From contig DXRF01000093.1 in the NCBI GenBank assembly GCA_019411205.1, forward strand, positions 1-9,838: a DNA stretch of 9,838 bases, read 5' to 3'. This DNA comes from Parabacteroides sp. (GTDB lineage Bacteria; Bacteroidota; Bacteroidia; Bacteroidales; Tannerellaceae). The translations under genes and the position numbers were made by a program. The first letter of the stretch is position 1; every line of letters begins with the position of its first letter. Below, piece after piece: positions 1 through 6,650 of this stretch. A model generated the notes under the pieces. The model did not search any database. It was not told the DNA's origin and worked only from the letters and a program-made list of their open reading frames with translations.

Positions 1-91
1 GATAAAGGTTTTATTTTTGTCCAATAACTGTAACGCTATTTCAGGACTAGTCAATTTGTCTATATTTTGAATCGATTTTGTTACTACTTTG

Positions 92-1030
92 TTACTTGGA
101 AAGTTCTTTTCGCAAGTAGACCATATCCACTAATTGTTTGCCGTCTTCGTATATAGGATGATCATAATTGTCGGTAAAGAAATTCTTGATACGATACGAA
201 TATTTGAATCCGTTCTGTTCGTAGAAAGGAATAGTCTGTGGACTTTCACCTGTGCCGACAAGCAGGGTGTCGTATTTCCCCACATAGTGTTCGGAAATAA
301 ACCGGATCAATCTTTTGCCATATCCCTGCTTTTGATATAGAGGGACGGTTGCGATATTTTTGAGTTCGACCGTTTTGTTACCTTCGTCTGTGACAACGCA
401 AATAGCTCTTAATATATTCCGGTCATATAAAGCAAACATTTCTCCCCGTTCGAGATAGAGGTCAATCATTGATTCCTGTTCATCGGCCAACAGCAGGAGA
501 TCGAGGAAACGTTTTTTATGGCGGAAGATTTGCCGGATTTCGAGGGAGTCGTCCGAGGCCTGTACGGTTATTTCATTGAGCGAAAGATGCAGGATCGGGA
601 ATGGCTTGCCGCTTGGATCAGTTTCATCTCTTCCGGCAATATTAAATCCTTTGTTCAAATAGAAAGAAGTAGCCTTTTCGTTTTGTTCGTTGACGTCTAC
701 ATTGAAGATCTGTCTGTTGTAGATGGCAAATCCGATTAACTGCTTGCCGTATCCTTTTCCTTGTTCTTCCGGATGGACGAAAAGCATTTCGATTAATTCG
801 TCACTCAGCCCCATAAATGCGGCTATCCGGTTTTGCTTATTTCGGATGATGTATAATTCGACAACCGGAATATATTTGTTCCGGACTAATGGCTTGAAGA
901 ATTGGATGTCCTTTTCGGTCAAGAAATGATGGGTGCTGCGGACGGAGGCCTCCCACACTTCCACTAATTCGTTTTTTAGCTTTTCTGATTCATCGGGACT
1001 AATTGCAGACCAATCTATTTTCTCTAACAT
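92..1030 (-). CDS. Tandem (double-domain) GNAT N-acetyltransferase
   Basis: This 312-residue protein contains two acetyl-CoA-dependent GNAT domains in one chain. The first (about residues 1-150) has the acetyl-CoA pyrophosphate-binding signature QGKGYGK at 90-96 after a VHPEEQ strand/turn, and ends in the typical 'N-E-x-A-x-x-F-Y-x-x-x-G-F' helix (about 117-129), as in YjaB-like acetyltransferases. The second (about 153-312) has QKQGYGK at 233-239 after 'KNIATVPLY' and a second 'PFYEQNGF' segment at 268-275, resembling YvbK-like GNATs. The acceptor substrate cannot be told from sequence; small amines, amino acids or antibiotics are all possible for this superfamily. The gene starts 23 bp after the YgbA-like gene on the same strand, so the two are probably co-transcribed. 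Both acetyl-CoA motifs look intact, so neither half appears degenerate. The GNAT assignment is firm; the function is unknown. Confidence 0.9.
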   Translation of the reverse strand: MLEKIDWSAISPDESEKLKNELVEVWEASVRSTHHFLTEKDIQFFKPLVRNKYIPVVELYIIRNKQNRIAAFMGLSDELIEMLFVHPEEQGKGYGKQLIGFAIYNRQIFNVDVNEQNEKATSFYLNKGFNIAGRDETDPSGKPFPILHLSLNEITVQASDDSLEIRQIFRHKKRFLDLLLLADEQESMIDLYLERGEMFALYDRNILRAICVVTDEGNKTVELKNIATVPLYQKQGYGKRLIRFISEHYVGKYDTLLVGTGESPQTIPFYEQNGFKYSYRIKNFFTDNYDHPIYEDGKQLVDMVYLRKELSK

Positions 1031-1053
1031 GGATTTCTAATAACAAAGGATTT

Positions 1054-1404
1054 TTATTTATGGAAGAACTCTTGGAGTAGATGCCGGATTGCTGCTACCG
1101 GATGATACAACATCATTCTGGGGCCGGCGAAACGCATCACTTCCTGTATCTTCTTGCGCATATCCGGTTTGTAGCAATGAACGGGGCATAACCGGCATGT
1201 CGTTTTCTTCTCTCCGAAAGGGCAACGCGACAACCGGGCATGAGCATATAGCAAAAGTTCTTTGCAATCCGGGCATAAATCCGTATGCCCTTCTTTCTGA
1301 CGACAATAGAGACGGATCATATGTTCGATGATCTCTTGTTCTTGTCGGATACGGGTTGATAACATATTCACTTTGTTCTTTTCTACAAATTTAGGCATAA
1401 TCAA
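1054..1404 (-). CDS. YgbA-like 'nitrous oxide-stimulated promoter' family protein
   Basis: This is a 116-residue soluble protein rich in cysteine. It carries C34, H40, C44-x2-C47, C61, C70-x2-C73-x3-C77 and H76, followed by a conserved-looking 'VMRFAGPRM' segment (89-97) and a short helical tail. This layout (a helix ending in Y-C, an LCPDC pair, a YAxxRLxxCPFG stretch, CRLCPVHCY, then AGPRM) matches the family named after E. coli YgbA (Pfam YgbA_NO). In E. coli, ygbA belongs to the NsrR nitric-oxide regulon; the biochemical role is not settled. The Cys set suggests zinc or iron-sulfur binding, which is inference. The start is uncertain: Met at 1404, 1398 or 1365 (residue 14) could all serve, and the core homology begins around residue 15. 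It is probably the first gene of a two-gene leftward unit with the double GNAT gene. Confidence 0.85.
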   Translation of the reverse strand: MIMPKFVEKNKVNMLSTRIRQEQEIIEHMIRLYCRQKEGHTDLCPDCKELLLYAHARLSRCPFGEKKTTCRLCPVHCYKPDMRKKIQEVMRFAGPRMMLYHPVAAIRHLLQEFFHK

Positions 1405-1433
1405 CTTTATCTTCCAAGTTTAAATAAACAATA

Positions 1434-1465
1434 TGTGCGGATTTGTTATTTCTACCATATATTTG
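1434..1465 (+). promoter_or_regulatory. Candidate Bacteroidetes promoter for the peptidase-like gene
   Basis: TATATTTG at 1458-1465 fits the Bacteroidetes -7 consensus TAnnTTTG exactly. At the expected -33 distance there is only a weak TGTG (1434-1437). Transcription would start near 1469, which lies downstream of the ATG at 1433 and about 40 nt upstream of the ATG at 1511. This favours the internal start. Confidence 0.4.
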
Positions 1466-1496
1466 TTGGCCGGAACAGTTTTTAATGTAGTTTATA

Positions 1497-1506
1497 GGAA
1501 GAAGGA
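1497..1506 (+). promoter_or_regulatory. Purine-rich ribosome-binding sequence deciding the 1511 start
   Basis: GGAAGAAGGA lies 4 nt before the ATG at 1511 and contains GAAGGA. Strong Shine-Dalgarno sequences are uncommon in Bacteroidetes, so this supports 1511 over the upstream ATG at 1433. Confidence 0.4.
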
Positions 1507-1510
1507 ATAT

Positions 1511-2272
1511 ATGGAATATGCAGAATTGTTGAACAGGCTGACTGTGGATTGTAAGGATGACGGAAAACAGTTCCAGAAGAAAGACCGGATACATGAGATA
1601 AAAGCCTTGTTGGAAAATTCGAGCTATGAATTGTTGGGCGAGGGATGTCTATCCTTGTTGTATGGAAAACGGATGGGAGAAGGAAGTGCTTACCGGACGC
1701 TTGTTTCATCCCATGTCGATTGTGTTTATAAAAATTGTTTTGTTGAAGACGAAGACGTTCTTTGCTGGAAAGGCACGTTCGACAATAGCGCAACCAATGC
1801 CGCCGTTATCGATTTGATGTTGCGGAGCGAACTGGATGAATCCGTTCTGGTCGCTTTCACGGGAGATGAAGAGAAAGATTCGGCAGGGGCCATTGAAATC
1901 ATGCAGATGTTAGGTCGGATGAAATGCCGGGTAGACAAGGTTCTCGTGCTTGATGTCACGAATGAAGGTTGGGAAGATGAAGCAGCTTTCTCTATCGAGA
2001 ATGACTGCGGTTTTGATATAATAACTGGTTATCAAATTGTTGGGCTGCTTCAGGCAAGTGATACTCCGTGTGTGTTTGTACACGAAGCGGAACCCGACGA
2101 GACTTGGGAATACAGTAAAGGTATCGGCCCGGATATGCCGGGAATCCCGTGTCTAAGTCTTTGTTTGCCTGTCTGTGGAAATATGCATGGGGATGACGGA
2201 GTCTTGTTGCGTAAGTCATCTGTCATCCCCTATGAAGATATTCTGAGGAACCTGGCAAATGCCGGTTTCTAA
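1511..2272 (+). CDS. Compact M20/M28-type (clan MH) zinc peptidase-like protein
   Basis: The protein has 253 residues from the ATG at 1511. The two-zinc ligand pattern of clan MH peptidases is visible in order: H68-x-D70 (SSHVD), D91 in 'GTFDNSATN', the catalytic base/ligand pair E120-E121 in 'FTGDEEKDSAGA', D148 in 'VLDVTNE', and H226 in 'GNMHGDDG'. The set looks complete, so catalysis is plausible. At about 250 residues it is shorter than typical M20 or M42 enzymes and leaves little room for a separate dimerisation domain. No signal peptide is seen; the longer reading frame from 1433 would add a hydrophobic stretch, but the promoter and ribosome-binding sequence argue against it. It contains about 11 cysteines, consistent with a reducing cytoplasmic location. 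The substrate is unknown: aminopeptidase, dipeptidase or deacylase activity are all possible. It is transcribed divergently from the ygbA-like gene and convergently with the GH43 gene, with a 3-bp gap. Confidence 0.75.
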   Translation: MEYAELLNRLTVDCKDDGKQFQKKDRIHEIKALLENSSYELLGEGCLSLLYGKRMGEGSAYRTLVSSHVDCVYKNCFVEDEDVLCWKGTFDNSATNAAVIDLMLRSELDESVLVAFTGDEEKDSAGAIEIMQMLGRMKCRVDKVLVLDVTNEGWEDEAAFSIENDCGFDIITGYQIVGLLQASDTPCVFVHEAEPDETWEYSKGIGPDMPGIPCLSLCLPVCGNMHGDDGVLLRKSSVIPYEDILRNLANAGF

Positions 2273-2275
2273 TTC

Positions 2276-3817
2276 TTATTGATAGGATAAAGAACAGTAT
2301 TCAAATACGGCAGGTGCCTTTTCGTCTCCTTCATGATAAAGCCCCGGACGTGCCACCCGATCCCAGCGAATAAGTGAGCGTATGGCTTCTTCCGATAGAC
2401 CGTGGTTCACCGGAGTCCATTGCTTACCGTCTTTACTCCAGGCGAATCGATAGGGGAGCCCTTCTTTCACCTGCATGCGCAGATGCAATGCCGTGCTGGG
2501 CAATGGCAGATCGGCCAGCTGTTGTTCCTTCCCTTCGCGGACGAGCTTTATCTGTAGCCGGTCACCGACACAGCCGTAAGCGAGATAGTAGCTGTTGTCT
2601 CCGTAAAGCGTGATCCCTTTCCAGCTGTCGTTTTGGTTGGTGATGCCGGCATCCAATGTATAGCCCGAAGATGCCGGACGAAGGCAAAGTGCTTCTCCTG
2701 TCTTGCATTCCGGTTTGGGAGAGCCACTCAGCCACAGTCTGCCTGCTTCGGCTTTAGCCTGGACATTCGAGTACGGATAATTCCAGCTCCATTCCGGACG
2801 CAAGTTCGAATCTGCAAAATTGTCGAAAAAGCCGGTTGCCGGCTCTTGCACGCAATCGGCAAAAGGCATCGGTTGTGCCAGGCGGGCATATTCGCCGGTA
2901 ACGAAATAAGGCCAGTTGTCCTTTCCGAAACGCAACTCCTGGAGATGGGGCTGACGCCCTAAAAAGAAATCGCTGCCTTCCGCATAGGCATGACATAGGT
3001 AGAACATACGTCCGTCAGGCGTCGTTGTCAGCGTGCCGTGACCGATAGATTGTATCTCGTCGCTTCCGTGCAGGATCGGATTTCCTTCATACTTTTCATA
3101 AGGTCCTTCGAGCTTTTTCGAGCGGGCGACAGCCACGGCATAATCGCTATCAGGACCGCAACAACCATTGACGGCATAGATCAGATAGTAGTAGCCGTTC
3201 TTTTTGAACCAGTGCTGCCCTTCCATCCCCACACGTTCGTCGTCTCGGAGCAGGCTGAACGGCTTGCCGGTCAACTTTAACCCATCCGGAGTCAGTTTGC
3301 TGGCAAGGAGTTCGATCGGCCGGTTGTCCAGTCCGTAGGCTTTCCAACTGATGTATAAATCGCCCTTGTCTTCGAGGATAAAAGCATCGATCGCTTCCGT
3401 TCCGAATTCGACTACCGGCCCGTGATCTTTGAATTTGCCTGTCGGAGAGTCGGAGGTTGCTACTCCTATGTAGGAAGTATTGTTCGATTTCTTTCGTGCG
3501 GTATAGTATACATAAACCTTACCGTTATGATAATACCATTCCGGAGCCCAAAACGACGACTTGGTCCATTCCGGCTGTTGCTCGAATATATGTCCGGTTT
3601 GTTTCCAATTGACCAGGTCTTTAGATGTGAATACCGGATAGTAGGGAGCCCATTCGGAGGAAGTACCTGTTGCATAGTAAGTATCGTCGATCCGCAGGAT
3701 GGATGGGTCGGCGACATCTCCGTGAATAACGGGATTGGTAAAATAGGTCTGTTTCTGGGCCATACTTGCACCGGAATACAGGACCGAGCCTAACAAGGCG
3801 ATGATGAGTCTGTTCAT
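2276..3817 (-). CDS. Secreted glycoside hydrolase family 43 with C-terminal beta-sandwich
   Basis: This 513-residue enzyme probably hydrolyses arabinose- or xylose-containing side chains or xylo-oligosaccharides. GH43 members are alpha-L-arabinofuranosidases, beta-xylosidases and relatives; which one cannot be decided here. Residues 1-20 form a Sec signal peptide ending ASMA before Q21, with no lipobox Cys, so it should be periplasmic or released. The five-bladed propeller (about 25-325) shows the GH43 triad: general base D37 in 'DVADPSIL', pKa-modulating D144 in 'EAIDAF', and general acid E199 in 'VGMEGQHW'. 'SIGHGTL' supplies the conserved central His. From about residue 330 ('FFDNFADSNL') to the end lies a beta-sandwich accessory domain of the type often fused C-terminally to GH43 enzymes. 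No SusC/SusD pair or other carbohydrate gene is nearby, so it is not visibly part of a polysaccharide utilisation locus. It is transcribed alone from its own promoter. Confidence 0.92.
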   Translation of the reverse strand: MNRLIIALLGSVLYSGASMAQKQTYFTNPVIHGDVADPSILRIDDTYYATGTSSEWAPYYPVFTSKDLVNWKQTGHIFEQQPEWTKSSFWAPEWYYHNGKVYVYYTARKKSNNTSYIGVATSDSPTGKFKDHGPVVEFGTEAIDAFILEDKGDLYISWKAYGLDNRPIELLASKLTPDGLKLTGKPFSLLRDDERVGMEGQHWFKKNGYYYLIYAVNGCCGPDSDYAVAVARSKKLEGPYEKYEGNPILHGSDEIQSIGHGTLTTTPDGRMFYLCHAYAEGSDFFLGRQPHLQELRFGKDNWPYFVTGEYARLAQPMPFADCVQEPATGFFDNFADSNLRPEWSWNYPYSNVQAKAEAGRLWLSGSPKPECKTGEALCLRPASSGYTLDAGITNQNDSWKGITLYGDNSYYLAYGCVGDRLQIKLVREGKEQQLADLPLPSTALHLRMQVKEGLPYRFAWSKDGKQWTPVNHGLSEEAIRSLIRWDRVARPGLYHEGDEKAPAVFEYCSLSYQ

Positions 3818-3863
3818 GGTCTGTTAAAACACTAATTATTAATTGGTCTAAAATTGATGGTTA

Positions 3864-3895
3864 CAAATCTACTGGATAAAACGGAGCTGTCCAAA
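3864..3895 (-). promoter_or_regulatory. Promoter for the GH43 gene
   Basis: On the minus strand TTTG (3892-3895) is followed after 20 nt by TAGATTTG (3864-3871). This matches the Bacteroidetes -33/-7 consensus (TTTG, TAnnTTTG) in both elements and spacing. Transcription would start near 3860, giving a leader of about 40 nt before the ATG at 3817. Confidence 0.65.
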
Positions 3896-3904
3896 AAAAT
3901 CCTT

Positions 3905-3912
3905 TACTTTTG
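3905..3912 (+). promoter_or_regulatory. Candidate -7 element for the RluA-type gene
   Basis: TACTTTTG matches TAnnTTTG exactly. No good TTTG is found 19-21 nt upstream, where the divergent GH43 promoter lies. The predicted transcript start near 3916 leaves a leader of about 26 nt before the ATG at 3942. A 10-bp palindrome AAAACGTTTT (3919-3928) lies in that leader. Confidence 0.45.
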
Positions 3913-3941
3913 CCGGATAAAACGTTTTGATTCGGAAAAGC

Positions 3942-5576
3942 ATGGACAAACTTCACTATTTTGCAGATTCTATCTCTCTTCTCTCTCTGCCGGAAAAGTT
4001 TACCTATCCGTTCCATTATACTCCGCATCCCCTTTGTATAGTGGCAGCGGGCGAGGTCGGGCACTATTTGGAGACAAAGGGAGAATGGCAGGATGAATTG
4101 CGGAAAGGGAAGATGTTCGGTGTTTTGATTGTCCGTACAGGCGAGGGAAAGGTCGGCTATCTGGCTGCCTTTTCAGGTATCCTGGCGGGGAAGAACCTGC
4201 ACGCTTACTTTGTGCCTCCAGTCTATGATGTGCAAAAGCCATCTGGCTTTTTTAGGGTCGAAGAAGAACATATTTCGGGAATCAACAGGCGGATCAAGGA
4301 GTTGCAGGCAGATGTGCGATATAAAGATTGCAAGCAACGGTTGGCTGACGAGACGATCCTTGCCAGACGGGTTTTGGATGAGATACGGGAACGGATGAAA
4401 GTGGCAAAGAAAGAACGTGACCGGCTGCGTTCAGCCGATATGCAGGTAGACTCTGAGCAACTGATCCGTGAAAGCCAGTTCCAGAAAGCAGAACTGAAGC
4501 GACAGAAACAATATTGGAAAGATCACCTTGCTTCCCTACAAGCGGAAATAGAGGCGTATGAGGTAGAGATCGAACGCCTTAAAGCGGAGCGCAAGAGCTG
4601 TTCGGCCGCCCTTCAACAATGGCTTTTCAAACAATTCCGCATGCTGAACGCCCGTGGAGAGGAACAGAATTTGTGCGACCTGTTTAAAGATACTGCCCAA
4701 AAGACGCCGCCGGCAGGTGCAGGTGAGTGTGCGGCTCCCAAGCTCCTGCAATATGCCTACCGGAACGATTGGCAACCTCTTGCTATGGCTGAATTCTGGT
4801 GGGGAGATTCTCCGAAAAACGAGATCCGCCGTCATGGATATTATTATCCGGCCTGCAAAGGAAAGTGCGGACCGATCTTGAAGCACATGCTGCAAGGTCT
4901 GCACGTCGAGGAAAACCCATTGGAAACGGATATGCACCGGGGTACGGAGTTGGAAATCATGTATGAAGACGAATGGTTGTCGGTAGTGAACAAACCGGCC
5001 GGCATGTTGTCTGTCCCCGGAAAATCAGATATTGATTCCGTCTACGGGCGAGTGCGACGGATGTATCCCGAAGCAACCGGACCGATGATCGTGCACCGCC
5101 TTGACATGGCGACCTCCGGCCTGATTCTTATTGCCAAGACGAAAGATGTGCACCAGAACTTGCAGGCACAGTTCAAGAACCGGACGGTGTGCAAACGGTA
5201 TGTCGCTTGGTTGGATGGCATTGTGGAGGAAAAAGAAGGCCATATCGAACTCCCTCTCCGCCCGGATCCGGAAGACCGGCCGCGGCAGGTGGTCGATGCG
5301 GTTCACGGGAAACCTGCCGTGACTGATTATGCCGTGTTGCATTATCAGTCGGGGCGTACTTTTATTTCTTTTATACCGAAAACCGGGCGCACACATCAGC
5401 TGCGTGTCCATTCGGCCCATCCGCTTGGCTTGAATGCCCCGATAGTAGGGGATGAGTTGTATGGCAGGAAGGCAGACCGCTTGTATCTGCATGCCGAATA
5501 CTTGGGGTTTATTCATCCTGTTTCTGGGGTGTATATGGAAATAGAAAAGGAATCCGGCTTTGATGATCTTTTATAG
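3942..5576 (+). CDS. RluA-family pseudouridine synthase with long N-terminal extension
   Basis: This 544-residue protein isomerises uridine to pseudouridine in RNA; the C-terminal half (about 325-544) most resembles the RluA branch (23S rRNA and/or tRNA). Signatures are 'VNKPAGMLSVPGK', the catalytic motif HRLDMATSGLIL with catalytic D388, 'PLRPDPEDRPRQ', and 'GRTHQLRVHSAHPLG'. The N-terminal half is unlike E. coli RluA. It has a globular segment (about 1-105), a charged coiled coil (about 107-225), then a segment with E262-C263 ('GAGECAAPKLLQ'), 'AEFWWGDSPKNEIR', H298 and C305-x3-C309 ('YPACKGKC'). I recall the same architecture in other Bacteroidetes and in some gammaproteobacterial RluA-like proteins, so it is a conserved long form rather than a local fusion. 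The ATG at 3942 is preferred over an in-frame TTG at 3927 because it gives a normal leader after the -7 element. The RNA target is not determined by sequence. Confidence 0.9.
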   Translation: MDKLHYFADSISLLSLPEKFTYPFHYTPHPLCIVAAGEVGHYLETKGEWQDELRKGKMFGVLIVRTGEGKVGYLAAFSGILAGKNLHAYFVPPVYDVQKPSGFFRVEEEHISGINRRIKELQADVRYKDCKQRLADETILARRVLDEIRERMKVAKKERDRLRSADMQVDSEQLIRESQFQKAELKRQKQYWKDHLASLQAEIEAYEVEIERLKAERKSCSAALQQWLFKQFRMLNARGEEQNLCDLFKDTAQKTPPAGAGECAAPKLLQYAYRNDWQPLAMAEFWWGDSPKNEIRRHGYYYPACKGKCGPILKHMLQGLHVEENPLETDMHRGTELEIMYEDEWLSVVNKPAGMLSVPGKSDIDSVYGRVRRMYPEATGPMIVHRLDMATSGLILIAKTKDVHQNLQAQFKNRTVCKRYVAWLDGIVEEKEGHIELPLRPDPEDRPRQVVDAVHGKPAVTDYAVLHYQSGRTFISFIPKTGRTHQLRVHSAHPLGLNAPIVGDELYGRKADRLYLHAEYLGFIHPVSGVYMEIEKESGFDDLL

Positions 5577-5605
5577 TTGTGCCGCGGTTTCTTTATGCTG
5601 TTGGC

Positions 5606-5657
5606 ACTGTCGTTCCCTCGGCATGAAATGACTGTACCATGCCGAGGGAACGACAGT
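5606..5657. repeat. Perfect 19-bp inverted repeat between convergent genes
   Basis: ACTGTCGTTCCCTCGGCAT (5606-5624) is repeated as its exact reverse complement at 5639-5657, with a 14-nt loop. It lies between the 3' ends of the RluA-type and SDR genes, where a bidirectional terminator is expected. Neither side is followed by a T-tract, so it is not a classical intrinsic terminator. It may act as a transcript-stabilising hairpin, a Rho-independent stop without U-run, or a dispersed palindromic element. Confidence 0.8.
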
Positions 5658-5669
5658 TTCAAACTGAGG

Positions 5670-5726
5670 TAACAGTTGTGCCATGTTTATGTAACGATTG
5701 TGCCATGTTTATTGTATAACGATTGT
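5670..5726. repeat. Short tandem direct repeat, unit 22-25 bp
   Basis: TTGTGCCATGTTTAT occurs at 5676-5690 and again at 5698-5712. The heptad-like TAACRRTTGT occurs three times (5670-5679, 5692-5701, 5717-5726), so the unit is repeated about 2.4 times and ends at the SDR stop codon. A related stretch AGTTGTGCC...GTTT.TTTATG begins at 5575, just inside the RluA-type stop codon and on the other side of the 19-bp inverted repeat. The function is unknown. Confidence 0.7.
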
Positions 5727-6562
5727 CACTCGATATAGATCATTTTCTTTGTCATTCCTCCGTCGATTGTTACGTTCTCGCCGTTCATAAAGTCATTTTC
5801 TTCCTGGCAGATGAACAGGCACAAACGGGCGATATCTTCCGGTTTACCTACTCGTCCCGACGGATGTTGGGCGTGGTCTTCTGGGCGAAGTTGCTCGTAG
5901 TCACGTGTCTCGATCCAGCCCGGCGAAATCGAATTGACCGTGATATGCCACTGGGCAAGCGAGAGTGCAAGGGCGTGCGTCAGCGAATAGATGCCGCCTT
6001 TGGATGCCGCATAACCTTCGCTACCAGGTTCGCTCATCAGATAGCGGGTGGAACAGATATTGATGATCCGACCGAACGGATTGAGCGACTCCTGCGATTG
6101 GCGGTGGATGGCCAACCTGCGGGAAGTGATGAAAGCCGGACGCAAGTTCACAGACAATATCCGGTCGAAATCTTCCACATCGGTTTCCGTGATAGGGGAG
6201 AAACAACTGATTCCCGCATTGTTGATTATGATATCGATATCGCCCCATTCCTTGAAAATCTGCTGCATGCAGTTCTCAAGCGCTTCTCGGTCACTTACGT
6301 CAACATGAAAAAAAGAAGTTCCGGTCTGCAACGCTGTCTCTTTTCCAGTCGTTTCGTTACGGTCGCAGAACGCCACGCGGTGTCCGGCGGAACGGAAAGC
6401 TCTTACGATCGCTTTGCCTATACCTTCTGCACCTCCTGTTACAAAGACTCTTCTGGTTTTGTGGATAACGGTTGTTTTTCGGCCATTGTACGGATGGTTC
6501 GTACGTCCCTCCTTGCGGGATTTATATTCTTCGTATTTCTTTTCCAGATAATTGTCTGCCAT
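5726..6562 (-). CDS. Short-chain dehydrogenase/reductase (classical SDR)
   Basis: This 278-residue NAD(P)(H)-dependent oxidoreductase has a Rossmann fold. Visible motifs are TGGAEGIG (42-49, TGxxxGxG cofactor site), D67 after strand beta-2 ('FCDRN', favouring NAD(H)), D88-V89 ('HVDVSD'), NNAG (114-117), and the tetrad N139, S171, Y184 and K188 ('YAASK'). 'SISPGWIET' and 'NGENVTIDGGM' are the usual SDR C-terminal elements. The substrate is not predictable; sugar, polyol, ketone or acyl substrates are all possible. Residues 1-36 form a hydrophilic, basic extension ahead of the first strand, unusual for a classical SDR. The reading frame could extend to 6766, but the promoter at 6588-6618 lies inside that extension and points to the ATG at 6562. 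It lies downstream of the TrmH-type gene on the same strand, but has its own promoter in the 88-bp gap. Confidence 0.9.
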   Translation of the reverse strand: MADNYLEKKYEEYKSRKEGRTNHPYNGRKTTVIHKTRRVFVTGGAEGIGKAIVRAFRSAGHRVAFCDRNETTGKETALQTGTSFFHVDVSDREALENCMQQIFKEWGDIDIIINNAGISCFSPITETDVEDFDRILSVNLRPAFITSRRLAIHRQSQESLNPFGRIINICSTRYLMSEPGSEGYAASKGGIYSLTHALALSLAQWHITVNSISPGWIETRDYEQLRPEDHAQHPSGRVGKPEDIARLCLFICQEENDFMNGENVTIDGGMTKKMIYIE

Positions 6563-6587
6563 GGTCTTATGCTTTTTAATAGGATGG

Positions 6588-6618
6588 CAAAAGTAATCAT
6601 AATTGAAAATATCTACAA
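6588..6618 (-). promoter_or_regulatory. Promoter for the SDR gene
   Basis: On the minus strand TTG (6616-6618) is separated by 20 nt from TACTTTTG (6588-6595), matching the Bacteroidetes -33/-7 pattern. The predicted start near 6584 leaves about 21 nt before the ATG at 6562. This is the main evidence for that start codon. Confidence 0.65.
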
Positions 6619-6650
6619 CGGTTGCCGGTAAACGATATGCGATCGGGAAA

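Noticed and set aside
1..129. A minus-strand frame is open from 129 to the left edge, with a protein-like end containing LTSPEIALQLLDKNKTFI.
   Set aside because: It has no ATG or GTG start, overlaps the end of the GNAT gene, and is too short to judge; an in-frame TTG at 52-54 is not enough to call a gene.
1415..1429. A minus-strand near-consensus -7 box TAAACTTG (1415-1422) and a small inverted repeat GTTTA-AA-TAAAC (1418-1429) upstream of the ygbA-like gene, considered as an NO-responsive promoter/operator.
   Set aside because: The box has one mismatch and no -33 partner, and a 5-bp AT-rich inverted repeat is expected by chance.
1433..1510. An in-frame upstream ATG at 1433 would add a hydrophobic 26-residue N terminus to the peptidase-like protein, looking like a signal anchor.
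   Set aside because: The candidate promoter -7 box at 1458-1465 lies inside it, and a purine-rich ribosome-binding sequence sits directly before the ATG at 1511.
2276..3817. Possible polysaccharide utilisation locus around the GH43 gene.
   Set aside because: No SusC/SusD-like, sensor-regulator or additional glycosidase gene lies in the window; neighbours are unrelated housekeeping-type genes.
5723..6631. A 302-residue rightward open frame opposite the SDR gene.
   Set aside because: It is the antisense shadow of a gene with complete SDR motifs, and its translation shows no recognisable domain.
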